In this document: piece by piece, positions 1 to 6,184 of the stretch | Position numbering within the stretch: position 1 is the stretch's first letter | Layout of the letters: each line of letters opens with the position of its first letter | Assembly: GCA_030630905.1 (NCBI GenBank) | Contig: DAOVMB010000108.1 | Coordinates: 1-7,337, forward strand | Length of the DNA stretch: 7,337 bases | From: Sedimentisphaerales bacterium | Lineage (GTDB): Bacteria > Planctomycetota > Phycisphaerae > Sedimentisphaerales > Anaerobacaceae | Reading direction: 5' to 3' | The notes under the pieces: generated by a model | Databases searched by the model: none | The model's input: the letters and a program-made list of their open reading frames with translations, nothing else | Told to the model about the DNA's origin: nothing | Program-made: the position numbers and the translations under genes

Positions 1-284
1 CCATCCAGCGTGGTAAGATTTAGTCCTTCCTTCCAGTATACCCGAAAATCCGTCTGTTCCTTTTCATGTTTCTTTCTTGCCAGTTCTTCTATTTTTTCTT
101 CAAGAGATTTTTCTTTTTGCATCTGCCTTGCTTCGAGTTGTTCGAGTTTCTCCTGTGTTTCTTGAAGCTTTTCCGTCTGTTCCGCGAGCTGCTCTTTGAT
201 ATCACTAAGCTCTTCGGCCTTTGCAACAGGTAGCTTGGTTAATACCAACAATATTAATGTCATCATCGGGATAATTTGTCGCAT
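1..284 (-). CDS. Outer-membrane porin, phosphate-selective OprO/OprP-like, N-terminal part (runs off window)
   Basis: The frame opens at the ATG at 284-282 and is still open at base 1; 94 full codons are visible. A good ribosome binding site, AGGAAGGA, lies a few bases before the ATG. Residues 1-23 look like a Sec signal peptide: MRQ, then a hydrophobic stretch (IIPMMTLILLVL), ending in AKA before EEL. Residues 24-77 are charged, with heptad-like E/K/L/Q spacing, a probable coiled coil of the kind that trimerises porins in the periplasm. Residues 80-95 (FRVYWKEGLNLTTLDG) resemble the first barrel strand of the phosphate-selective porin O/P family, which often begins with a WK-(D/E)-GL...DG pattern. 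The barrel itself lies outside the window. A Pho-box promoter sits directly upstream and the neighbours are phosphate genes, which supports a role in phosphate passage across the outer membrane. The family call rests on a short segment; another coiled-coil porin is the alternative. Confidence 0.72.
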   Translation of the reverse strand, partial: MRQIIPMMTLILLVLTKLPVAKAEELSDIKEQLAEQTEKLQETQEKLEQLEARQMQKEKSLEEKIEELARKKHEKEQTDFRVYWKEGLNLTTLD

Positions 285-341
285 TTCTTTTCCTTCCTAA
301 TAGACAAAAATCCTGGGCACGCACACCGTGCTTCCGGGACA

Positions 342-407
342 AATATACATTTTAAATATGAAGTGAATATGAAGTAGCCGTGAAAATTCAGTGAAAGGCA
401 AAAAAAA
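342..407 (-). promoter_or_regulatory. Pho-box promoter of the porin gene: four 11-bp repeats plus -10
   Basis: Read on the minus strand, TTCA occurs at 395-392, 384-381, 373-370 and 362-359, an exact 11-bp step each time, in the half-sites CTTTCA, TTTTCA, ACTTCA and ACTTCA. Eleven bases after the last TTCA comes TATATT (347-342), a good -10. There is no -35 hexamer; the repeats occupy its place, as at known PhoB/PhoP-activated promoters. Direct repeats on an 11-bp step are the classic Pho box (TTAACA-type in Bacillus, CTTAACCT-type in cyanobacteria). Transcription would start near 335, leaving a leader of about 50 bases before the porin ATG. A T8 tract (407-400) precedes the repeats. PhoB binding is inferred from this pattern and from phoBR nearby. 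Confidence 0.85.
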
Positions 408-426
408 CTTCGACTCTTTAAGAAGT
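400..426 (-). terminator. Candidate intrinsic terminator after phoU
   Basis: On the minus strand ACTTC (426-422) and GAAGT (411-407) can form a 5-bp stem around a 10-base loop, followed directly by eight T (407-400). The T run is convincing but the stem is short and AT-rich, so termination may be weak. It lies about 130 bases after the phoU stop and just before the porin Pho box. The same T8 also fits the template of the porin promoter, so the tract may serve both purposes. Confidence 0.45.
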
Positions 427-429
427 GGT

Positions 430-449
430 ACAGGAGCCTTTGCTCCTGT
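430..449 (-). other. Perfect 8-bp hairpin downstream of phoU
   Basis: On the minus strand ACAGGAGC (449-442) pairs without mismatch with GCTCCTGT (437-430) around an AAAG loop. It is a stable RNA hairpin in the 3' region of the symporter-phoU transcript. No T run follows it directly, so by itself it is not a standard intrinsic terminator; it could protect the mRNA end or help the weak terminator about 20 bases further on. The rest of the 273-base stretch between porin and phoU (450-557) shows only AT-rich sequence with no gene. Confidence 0.6.
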
Positions 450-557
450 GTTGTGTGTGCTTTTGATGGTGATTTTTTCGTTGTGAAGAAACAGTACATA
501 TTAATAAGCATCCCTACAATATATGCCTCAGAGAATTAGATCGTATTTATCACATAC

Positions 558-1232
558 TTAGTCTTCATTCTTTCTCTCATCAAAATAATCCAAATCACTT
601 AATGGCAAAACAACAGATGTTGCAATGTTTACTAAATGAGCCATAATGCGCTTGAAATGCCTCGCGACCAAAGTGAAACAGACGGCCTGATTTACCGGGA
701 GATTACTTTGTGCCAGCCGTTCTATAATCTGGTCGCAATCTTTTGCTATTTTCTTTTCATGTTGCCAGGATGATCTGGCCTGGTCTTCGTCTGCATCAAT
801 GAATGCCTTTTTAGTCTGTTGAAACAGCGCCAGAATTTTCTTGTCAAGTTTGTCAAAATACTCGCTGAATAGGGCACAGTCAATTGGCTCAGCCAGTAAT
901 TCGGTAACTTCATAGAGATTCTTCGAATAGTCACCTAATCGCTCAGCGTCTTTTACGACACTCATCAGGATCAGACAGGTATTGACATCCACTGTTGGCT
1001 GAAGCGAAAGATGCTCCACAATCCGCCCGCGTATCTCTTTTTGCAGGTTGTTCACTTGTTTGTCTATCTCATAGATTTTGTCTTTCAATCCCGGCTCTTT
1101 CGCACCTTCCAGAAGCTGGGCGCAAACGGCTTCGAACATAGACTCGGAATCATCCAGCATAATTTTGAAGTCTTCAATGACCTGGACAAGGAAATCTTTG
1201 CCTTTCCAGAAACTCAGTAGATTCTTGAACAT
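558..1232 (-). CDS. phoU: PhoU-domain phosphate signalling protein
   Basis: A 224-residue, mostly alpha-helical cytoplasmic protein of usual PhoU length with two PhoU-type repeats. The first carries the family signature around residues 95-105: D95-A-E97-R-L-G-D101-Y-S-K-N105, which contains the E/DxxxD metal-binding motif. In the second, residues 190-203 (ARHFKRIMAHLVNI) align with the usual R..ER.gDH..NI but have K194 and A198 where acidic residues are expected. PhoU proteins restrain phosphate uptake and damp PhoR kinase signalling, normally together with PstSCAB. Here the gene starts 15 bases after the symporter stop with its own AAGGGA site 7 bases before the ATG, so it is almost certainly co-transcribed with the symporter from the Pho promoter at 2459-2394. 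Its partner is therefore likely this symporter or PhoR; that partnering is inferred. Stop is TAA. Confidence 0.88.
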   Translation of the reverse strand: MFKNLLSFWKGKDFLVQVIEDFKIMLDDSESMFEAVCAQLLEGAKEPGLKDKIYEIDKQVNNLQKEIRGRIVEHLSLQPTVDVNTCLILMSVVKDAERLGDYSKNLYEVTELLAEPIDCALFSEYFDKLDKKILALFQQTKKAFIDADEDQARSSWQHEKKIAKDCDQIIERLAQSNLPVNQAVCFTLVARHFKRIMAHLVNIATSVVLPLSDLDYFDERKNED

Positions 1233-1247
1233 TTATATTTCCCTTAT

Positions 1248-2366
1248 CTAAAACAACTTTGAAATGATAATTAACAGTGTCGGCATTAAGAAGAACACAC
1301 CCAATACATAAATTATAGCATATCGTTTCTTTTTCGCAGCCAATTCTCCGAAGGCCTTCGCAAGGTTGATCGGGACCACTCTGAAGAATCTTATAGGATA
1401 AATGCACACTGTTCCAGTCAGATTAAACATGAAATGGGCGAATGCGATAGTAATGGCTGAAACATTCCCCGTTGCGAATGACGCCAGGATGGCAGTGGTT
1501 GTCGTTCCGATATTGGCGCCGATTGTAATTGGAAATGCGGCCTTAATCGTAAGAATCCCGGCGGCCACCAGGGGAATCAATAAGGATGTGGTAATCGAGC
1601 TGCTTTGGACAACAATCGTGAATGCCAGCCCGGCAAACAACCCCAAAATCGGGCTCTTGTTTATAACGTTATCCAGGATGATCTCGGCCCTGTTGACCAC
1701 AAGGGACTTCATGACTTTGACAATGAAGTAAAGGGCGAAGAACAAGATGACTAACGATAAGACAGCCATGAGAATGTAAGCCGGGAGTTCGGAGCCGCTC
1801 AGCAAGAGTGCGGCTTTCTGGATAAGGCCAACAGCGGGTTTTATAACCAGCTTAATGGGGCTGACGAACTTGATACCGCCGACACCGCTGAATATGCCGC
1901 TCATAAATGTTGCGGTTTTTTCGAGGTAACCGGTCGACAGTTCGATGGGAAAGAGAATCGCCACGCAAATCAGATTAAAGAAGTCGTGCACGGTCGCGGC
2001 ACTGATTGCGCGCTCGAATTCGTCCCGTCTGTTGACATGCCCCAGAGATACAAGAGTATTTGTGACGGTTGTTCCAATGTTGGCTCCCATAATGATTGGG
2101 ATCGCGTTGCCTACGGTCAGGCCGCCTGCTCCCACGATTCCCACAACGACTGATGTGGTTGTCGAGGAGCTTTGCACAAGACTTGTTGCAAGTATTCCGA
2201 TGAATAGACCGACAAAAGGATTCGATGTTGTTCTGATGAGATTTTCCGCGAAGCCCTTGCCGAAACCTTTGAACGCCGCACCCATGAGGCTGATACTAAC
2301 CAGAAACAGATACAGCAGAGCCGCTACCGCCAATATTTTATAAACAATCTCGAGTTTTTTCTTCAT
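1248..2366 (-). CDS. Na+/phosphate symporter (NptA/SLC34-type, Na_Pi_cotrans family)
   Basis: Inner-membrane carrier that takes up inorganic phosphate with sodium. The protein is an inverted-repeat duplication, and each half carries the family signature: QSSS at residues 65-68 and 254-257, and GANIGTT at 94-100 and 283-289, each within hydrophobic helices. An (A/V)H..FN motif also recurs in both halves (VHDFFN near 126, AHFMFN near 310). At 372 residues it is close to Vibrio NptA and lacks the C-terminal PhoU domain of E. coli YjbB; a separate phoU follows 15 bases downstream. I place the start at the ATG at 2366 (MKKKLEIVYK), which has AGAGGGAT just before it. The frame extends to an ATG at 2402, but that codon lies upstream of the predicted -10 (2399-2394), so it could not be in the mRNA. 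Pho-box control is strongly indicated. Confidence 0.92.
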   Translation of the reverse strand: MKKKLEIVYKILAVAALLYLFLVSISLMGAAFKGFGKGFAENLIRTTSNPFVGLFIGILATSLVQSSSTTTSVVVGIVGAGGLTVGNAIPIIMGANIGTTVTNTLVSLGHVNRRDEFERAISAATVHDFFNLICVAILFPIELSTGYLEKTATFMSGIFSGVGGIKFVSPIKLVIKPAVGLIQKAALLLSGSELPAYILMAVLSLVILFFALYFIVKVMKSLVVNRAEIILDNVINKSPILGLFAGLAFTIVVQSSSITTSLLIPLVAAGILTIKAAFPITIGANIGTTTTAILASFATGNVSAITIAFAHFMFNLTGTVCIYPIRFFRVVPINLAKAFGELAAKKKRYAIIYVLGVFFLMPTLLIIISKLF

Positions 2367-2393
2367 ATTATCCCTCTGTATCATTTTCACAGG

Positions 2394-2459
2394 AATATAC
2401 ATGCAGAATGTGAAGGGAGTATGAAGAAAATGTGAAGATTAGGTGAAGAGCAAAAAAAA
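2394..2459 (-). promoter_or_regulatory. Pho-box promoter of the symporter-phoU operon
   Basis: On the minus strand CTTCA occurs four times with no mismatch, its TTCA cores at 2447-2444, 2436-2433, 2425-2422 and 2414-2411, exactly 11 bp apart. The -10 hexamer TATATT follows at 2399-2394, 11 bases after the last core, and no -35 hexamer is present. A T8 tract (2459-2452) followed by GC precedes the array. The block begins immediately after the phoR stop codon (2467). Predicted transcription starts near 2387, giving a leader of about 20 bases to the ATG at 2366. Activation by the PhoB encoded just upstream is inferred from the repeat pattern. Confidence 0.88.
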
Positions 2460-2466
2460 TGTTCTT

Positions 2467-3891
2467 CTATTCTTTTGGAAGTGTTACGGAGATTTTCGTT
2501 CCCTTGTTGAGTTCGCTTTCGATTGTAATTTTTCCATTGTGAGCAAGAACGATATGCTTGACAATGCTCAGCCCCAGTCCTGTTCCTCCAAGCTCTCTGG
2601 AACGAGCCTTGTCCACGCGGTAAAAACGCTCAAAAACCCTATCGCGATGTTCTTTAGGTATGCCGATTCCATTATCCTGAACAGTCACGCAAACCGCCTG
2701 ATCTTGTTCACACAACGAAATATCGATTCGGCCGGATTCTTTTGTGTATTTGATGGCATTATCGATCAAGTTTGCGAAAACCTGCTCAATCTTATTACGG
2801 TCTGCCTGAATGCTGAAATCATCACCTTGTGTACTCAAAGTTAAATTCTGCTTTTTCTCAGCAAGTGCGTGCCCAAATCCCAGTGAAACCTCATCAATGA
2901 GTTTCTTCAGGTCAAATTCGGATTTATGCACGGAATCGTCCGACAATTCAAGCTCACTGAGGCTCAACAAATCATCGACGATATGTCCGAGCCTGTCGGC
3001 ATGTTCCTTTATAATCGAGATGAACTTAATCACCGCTTTCTTGTCATCCATCGCTCTGTCTTCCAGGGTCTCTATATACCCCTTGATGAGGGTCAGCGGC
3101 GTCTTCAGCTCGTGAGAAACATTGGCAACAAAGTCCGTCCTCATCCGATCCAACCGCCTGAGGTTTTCCATCTTCTGCTGTAATTCATCAGCCATCGTGT
3201 TTAATGATTCGGCCAATTCTCCCAGCTCATCTTTGCTCTTGATCCGCACCCTCCTGCCAAATTCCCCTTTGGCAATCTGCTGAGCCGTCTCTCGCATCTG
3301 CCTGATGGGAAGTGTAATACTTCTCGAAACGAAATATGCCGCGATTAGTGCGATTATAACGGCTGCAATCGCTCCGAACATTACGACTCTATAAATGATC
3401 CGTATCTCCAGTTGGACGCGTGAAAGCGGCAGGGCAAAACGAACGACCCCAAGAATGCGATCGCCATCGTCCACACGCACAGCGACGTACTTCATATTGA
3501 GACCCAGCGTGTCACTGAAACGCGTGCTCTGTCCGAAGCCATTTTCAATCGCTTTAATCACCTCGAGCCGGTCGCTGTGATTTCCCATTAAAGACTGCTC
3601 TTTTTCGGAATCTCCCAAAACCCTACCCTGACTTTCAACCACGGTAATCCTCAAATCCAGTTTGTCCGCCAAACGCCTGGTCTTCCGCCGGATCTCTTCG
3701 AACCTGCCCTCGATTAAATCGGTTTGGAGAATGTCACCGACTAATACGGCGTTGCTCCGCAGTTCCGCCGTGATCCTCTGCTCAAAATGCTCATGCAGTC
3801 TCAAACTGACAGAAAAGCTCAATACGAAAACAATGATCAGGATTAAGGCTGCAAACGCTCCGAAGAATTTCAAGACAATTCTGCTTTTCAT
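2467..3891 (-). CDS. phoR: PhoR-like sensor histidine kinase
   Basis: Membrane-bound kinase of 474 residues. Order of parts: membrane segment 1 at about 8-30; extracytoplasmic domain of about 130 residues (32-163); membrane segment 2 at about 166-189; HAMP linker (about 190-242, with the P195 and E-L-G-E-L region); HisKA dimerisation domain with phospho-acceptor H260 in VSHELKTPL; then the ATPase domain with N box N374-L-I-D-N378, G1 D406-N-G-I-G410, F box ERFYRVD (421-427) and G2 GGTGLGLS (435-442). All catalytic motifs are intact. Unlike E. coli and B. subtilis PhoR there is no room for a PAS domain between HAMP and HisKA. The ATG directly follows the phoB TGA, and its ribosome site (AAGGAAG) lies inside the end of phoB, so the two are translationally coupled. 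The name PhoR rests on the PhoB partner and the flanking Pho-box operons; kinase identity itself is certain. Confidence 0.9.
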   Translation of the reverse strand: MKSRIVLKFFGAFAALILIIVFVLSFSVSLRLHEHFEQRITAELRSNAVLVGDILQTDLIEGRFEEIRRKTRRLADKLDLRITVVESQGRVLGDSEKEQSLMGNHSDRLEVIKAIENGFGQSTRFSDTLGLNMKYVAVRVDDGDRILGVVRFALPLSRVQLEIRIIYRVVMFGAIAAVIIALIAAYFVSRSITLPIRQMRETAQQIAKGEFGRRVRIKSKDELGELAESLNTMADELQQKMENLRRLDRMRTDFVANVSHELKTPLTLIKGYIETLEDRAMDDKKAVIKFISIIKEHADRLGHIVDDLLSLSELELSDDSVHKSEFDLKKLIDEVSLGFGHALAEKKQNLTLSTQGDDFSIQADRNKIEQVFANLIDNAIKYTKESGRIDISLCEQDQAVCVTVQDNGIGIPKEHRDRVFERFYRVDKARSRELGGTGLGLSIVKHIVLAHNGKITIESELNKGTKISVTLPKE

Positions 3892-4584
3892 TCACACTTC
3901 CTTAAATCGGTAGCCGGCACCCCAAATCGTCTCGATGTAGTCTTTGGCCGGACCCAGTTTGTGCCGCAGCGACTTTATGTGAGCATCCACCGTCCTGTCA
4001 CATACGATAGCGTCATCCCCTGCAACCGCGTCCAATATTTGGGCCCTTGAAAAAACCGCACCGGGCCGTCGGGCCATAAACTCCAGCAACTTGAATTCAG
4101 TTAAGGTCAATGAAATCTCTTTGCTCCCGACAGTCACTTTATGCCGGGTCCTGTCGATTGTAATATCCCCTCTTTGGATTCTGTTGCTGATATGTTCTTC
4201 CCTTCCGCGCCTCAAAATCGCCCGCGTTCTCGCAATCAGCTCTCTGGGACTGAAAGGTTTCGTGACATAATCATCGGCGCCTAATTCGAGACCCACGACT
4301 TTGTCCGTCTCTTGTGATTTTGCGCTTAGAATAATAATCGGTATGTGTGCTAACCTGTCATCATTCTTGAGAGTCCGGCATACTTCAAAACCGTCGATAA
4401 TAGGCAACATAATATCCAAAATTATCAGGTCCGGGCGTGCCTTTCCGGCCAGCGCTATACCTTCCTCACCATTCAACGCCGAGATGGTCTCGTACCCCTC
4501 CTCCTTAAGATTGTAATCGAGCATTTCGACAATATCTCGGTCGTCTTCGATGATCAGGATCTTACGTTTACCCATACCGGGCAC
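3892..4584 (-). CDS. phoB: PhoB-like response regulator (OmpR/PhoB winged-helix family)
   Basis: Two-domain DNA-binding regulator of about 230 residues, the normal length. Counting from the GTG at 4584, the receiver domain has the acidic cluster E13-D14-D15 in ILIIEDD, phospho-acceptor D57 in LIILDIMLP, switch S87, and K109 in YVTKPF. The C-terminal winged-helix domain includes TLTEFKLLEF and the recognition-helix region RTVDAHIKSLRHKLG, ending in the IWGAGYRF wing typical of PhoB. Start choice: GAAAGG (4595-4590) is 2, 5 and 14 bases from in-frame GTG 4587, GTG 4584 and ATG 4575; GTG 4584 has the best spacing, while ATG 4575 (MGKRKIL) best matches usual family N-termini. Its stop abuts the phoR ATG. 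Phosphorylated PhoB would bind the four-repeat Pho boxes at 2394-2459 and 342-407. No Pho box lies before phoB itself. Confidence 0.92.
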   Translation of the reverse strand: MPGMGKRKILIIEDDRDIVEMLDYNLKEEGYETISALNGEEGIALAGKARPDLIILDIMLPIIDGFEVCRTLKNDDRLAHIPIIILSAKSQETDKVVGLELGADDYVTKPFSPRELIARTRAILRRGREEHISNRIQRGDITIDRTRHKVTVGSKEISLTLTEFKLLEFMARRPGAVFSRAQILDAVAGDDAIVCDRTVDAHIKSLRHKLGPAKDYIETIWGAGYRFKEV

Positions 4585-4643
4585 CACCGCCTTTCAAAAT
4601 CTACGCCGAACTAAACCATGCCAATACCTATTTTTTATGTCTT

Positions 4644-5951
4644 TTATCGAGACTTAATGGCTTTACGGATTTCCTTGTTTATCCTGACACTACACCAGGC
4701 CTCGCCGCACATTGAGCAGTAATCGGCGGAAGCCAACGGCTTTGCCCTCATCTCTTCGCAGGCCTGGCGGTGCATTCGTTCGGCTGTTTGAGGATCGAGA
4801 GATTCGGCCAAGTGTGTTTTCCAGTCCAGATTTGTGCGGGCCGTGCTCAGTTTCCTGTCTCGCTCGGCAGAGCCTTTCAAGCCCCGAGCGACATCGCCGG
4901 CGTGGGCTGCGATTTTTGCCGCAATGACCCCGATCCGAACGTCTCCGGCATCGGGCAGACCCAAATGCTCCCTTGGTGTGACATAGCACAAGAACGATGC
5001 GCCGTAAAAGGCGGCGGCCGTTCCGCCGATAGCCGATGTGATATGATCGTAACCGGGCGCAATGTCGGTCACCAGCGGGCCGAGAACGTAAAACGGAGCG
5101 CCGTGACAAATCTCCTGCTGGATCTGCACGTTGTACTGAATCTGATCGAAAGGCACGTGGCCGGGACCTTCGACCATTACCTGGCAGCCTTTTTCCTGTG
5201 CCCTGGCGGTCAATTCGCCAAGAGTTCTCAGCTCGGCGATTTGTGCCTCATCGGTAGCGTCGGCGATCGCGCCGGGCCGCAGACCGTCACCAAGAGAAAA
5301 ACAAATATCATACTCGGCCAGGATGTCACACAAATCGTCAAACATATCGTATAAAGGATTCTGCTTATTGTGATGCAGCATCCATTTGGCTAACAGCGCT
5401 CCGCCCCGGCTGACAATGCCGGCCACCCGCTTCTCAAGCAGCGGCAGGTGCTCTCTTAAAACGCCGGCGTGAATCGTAAAGAAATCAACGCCCTGTACAG
5501 CTTGTTTTTCGATGATCTCCAGGATAATCCTGCCGTCGATGTCCTCGACACCTCTTTTCTCGATGACCTGGTAGATGGGCACCGTTCCGAACGGAACAGG
5601 GCATTGGGCGAGCAATTTTTCCCGGGTCTCGTCGAGGTTGCCGCCCGTGCTCAAATCCATTATCGCATCGGCGCCGGCGTCCAGTGCCGCCCGCATTTTG
5701 TCGAGTTCCGCTTCCACCGAGCTTCGAATGCTGCTCGTGCCGATATTTGCATTGACCTTTGTCGCAAGCACCCGGCCAATCCCGGTCGGTGTGAGATTGG
5801 TTTTCAGATGCTGCTTGTTCGCCGGGATGACGAGCCGGCCGGCGGCAATCTCGTCCCGAACAAGTTCGGCATTAACGTTTTCAGCCTTGGCGACAAATTT
5901 TACTTCGTCGCTAACCGTCCCGCCTCGTGCAATTTGTAGCTGTGTTGCCAT
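4644..5951 (-). CDS. thiC: Phosphomethylpyrimidine synthase ThiC
   Basis: Radical-SAM enzyme that rearranges aminoimidazole ribotide (AIR) into HMP-phosphate, the pyrimidine half of thiamine. The 435-residue protein belongs to the short ThiC class, lacking the long N-terminal region of the E. coli enzyme (about 630 residues). Landmarks: NANIGTS (67-73), MDLSTGG (98-104), GDGLRPG (221-227), EGPGH (261-265), GPLVTDIAPGYDHI (291-304), and at the C-terminus C412-x2-C415-x4-C420, the unusual ThiC [4Fe-4S] cluster motif. The ATG at 5951 has GAGGAAG 4-5 bases upstream. Expression is set by the TPP riboswitch and terminator at 6380-6217. No other thiamine gene is next to it; phoB follows after 59 bases with no visible terminator between them. 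Confidence 0.97.
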   Translation of the reverse strand: MATQLQIARGGTVSDEVKFVAKAENVNAELVRDEIAAGRLVIPANKQHLKTNLTPTGIGRVLATKVNANIGTSSIRSSVEAELDKMRAALDAGADAIMDLSTGGNLDETREKLLAQCPVPFGTVPIYQVIEKRGVEDIDGRIILEIIEKQAVQGVDFFTIHAGVLREHLPLLEKRVAGIVSRGGALLAKWMLHHNKQNPLYDMFDDLCDILAEYDICFSLGDGLRPGAIADATDEAQIAELRTLGELTARAQEKGCQVMVEGPGHVPFDQIQYNVQIQQEICHGAPFYVLGPLVTDIAPGYDHITSAIGGTAAAFYGASFLCYVTPREHLGLPDAGDVRIGVIAAKIAAHAGDVARGLKGSAERDRKLSTARTNLDWKTHLAESLDPQTAERMHRQACEEMRAKPLASADYCSMCGEAWCSVRINKEIRKAIKSR

Positions 5952-5969
5952 TGTCTTCCTCGTTTTTGT

Positions 5970-6000
5970 TTTACCGCGGAGGCCGCAGAGAACGCAGAGA
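5970..6000 (+). repeat. Inverted repeat, thiC-proximal end of the GxxExxY unit
   Basis: It begins TTTACCGCGG and contains a 9-base step, GCAGAGAAC then GCAGAGA. It is the partner of 6184-6214. On the minus strand it encodes the tail SLRSLRPPR and the stop codon of the remnant. Confidence 0.75.
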
Positions 6001-6184
6001 ATCCGGAAAATTATTTACCATTCTAATAACGCCGCTCTTAAGAACTTTGACATTGAAATTGATCAACAGCCCTACCTTACATTCTGAAAGTTTCAAGCAG
6101 GCCTGGCCCAAGAGCGCGGTGTACCTCAATCGCACAATTGATAATGGTTCCTGTTATACCGTCCAACCTTTCTTTTTCTGTCAT
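5971..6184 (-). pseudogene. GxxExxY family protein remnant, internally deleted and frameshifted
   Basis: From the ATG at 6184 the frame reads MTEKERLDGITG, then IINCAIEVHRALGPGLLET, the typical N-terminus of the small GxxExxY proteins (PDDEXK_3-like). Just after GLLET, where the defining Tyr and the middle of the protein should follow, it runs into FRM and a stop at 6079-6077. One base out of frame, the typical C-terminus resumes: ECKVGLLINFNVKVL, then KSGVIRMVNNFPDSLRSLR up to a TAA at 5973-5971. The family is usually about 125 residues, so roughly the middle half is missing; the junction lies near 6075-6095. The upstream extension of this frame (to 6277) crosses the terminator and is not genuine. 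It is not expected to be functional. The function of intact GxxExxY proteins is not established. Confidence 0.75.

Noticed and set aside
359..395. Short regular repeats considered as CRISPR or tandem-repeat array
   Set aside because: The constant part is only 4-5 bases on an 11-bp step, one helical turn, and sits at promoter distance from a -10; this is an activator site, not an array.
430..449. Calling the perfect hairpin a stand-alone terminator
   Set aside because: No T run follows directly; the next bases are ACCACTTC, so it is listed only as a hairpin.
263..511. Minus-strand frame of 82 codons overlapping the porin start
   Set aside because: It crosses the terminator, the Pho box and the -10 and overlaps the porin gene in another frame; no ribosome site or domain is visible.
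1945..2343. Plus-strand frame of 132 codons opposite the symporter
   Set aside because: The minus strand carries QSSS and GANIGTT motifs in helices; the plus frame is a by-product of their codon use.
4588..4643. TTGGCA...TAGATT as a phoB promoter
   Set aside because: The hexamers are poor matches with a short 15-bp spacer; too weak to list as a feature.
4770..5354. Plus-strand reading frame of 194 codons
   Set aside because: It lies opposite thiC, whose minus-strand motifs are unmistakable, and its translation looks like low-complexity shadow sequence.
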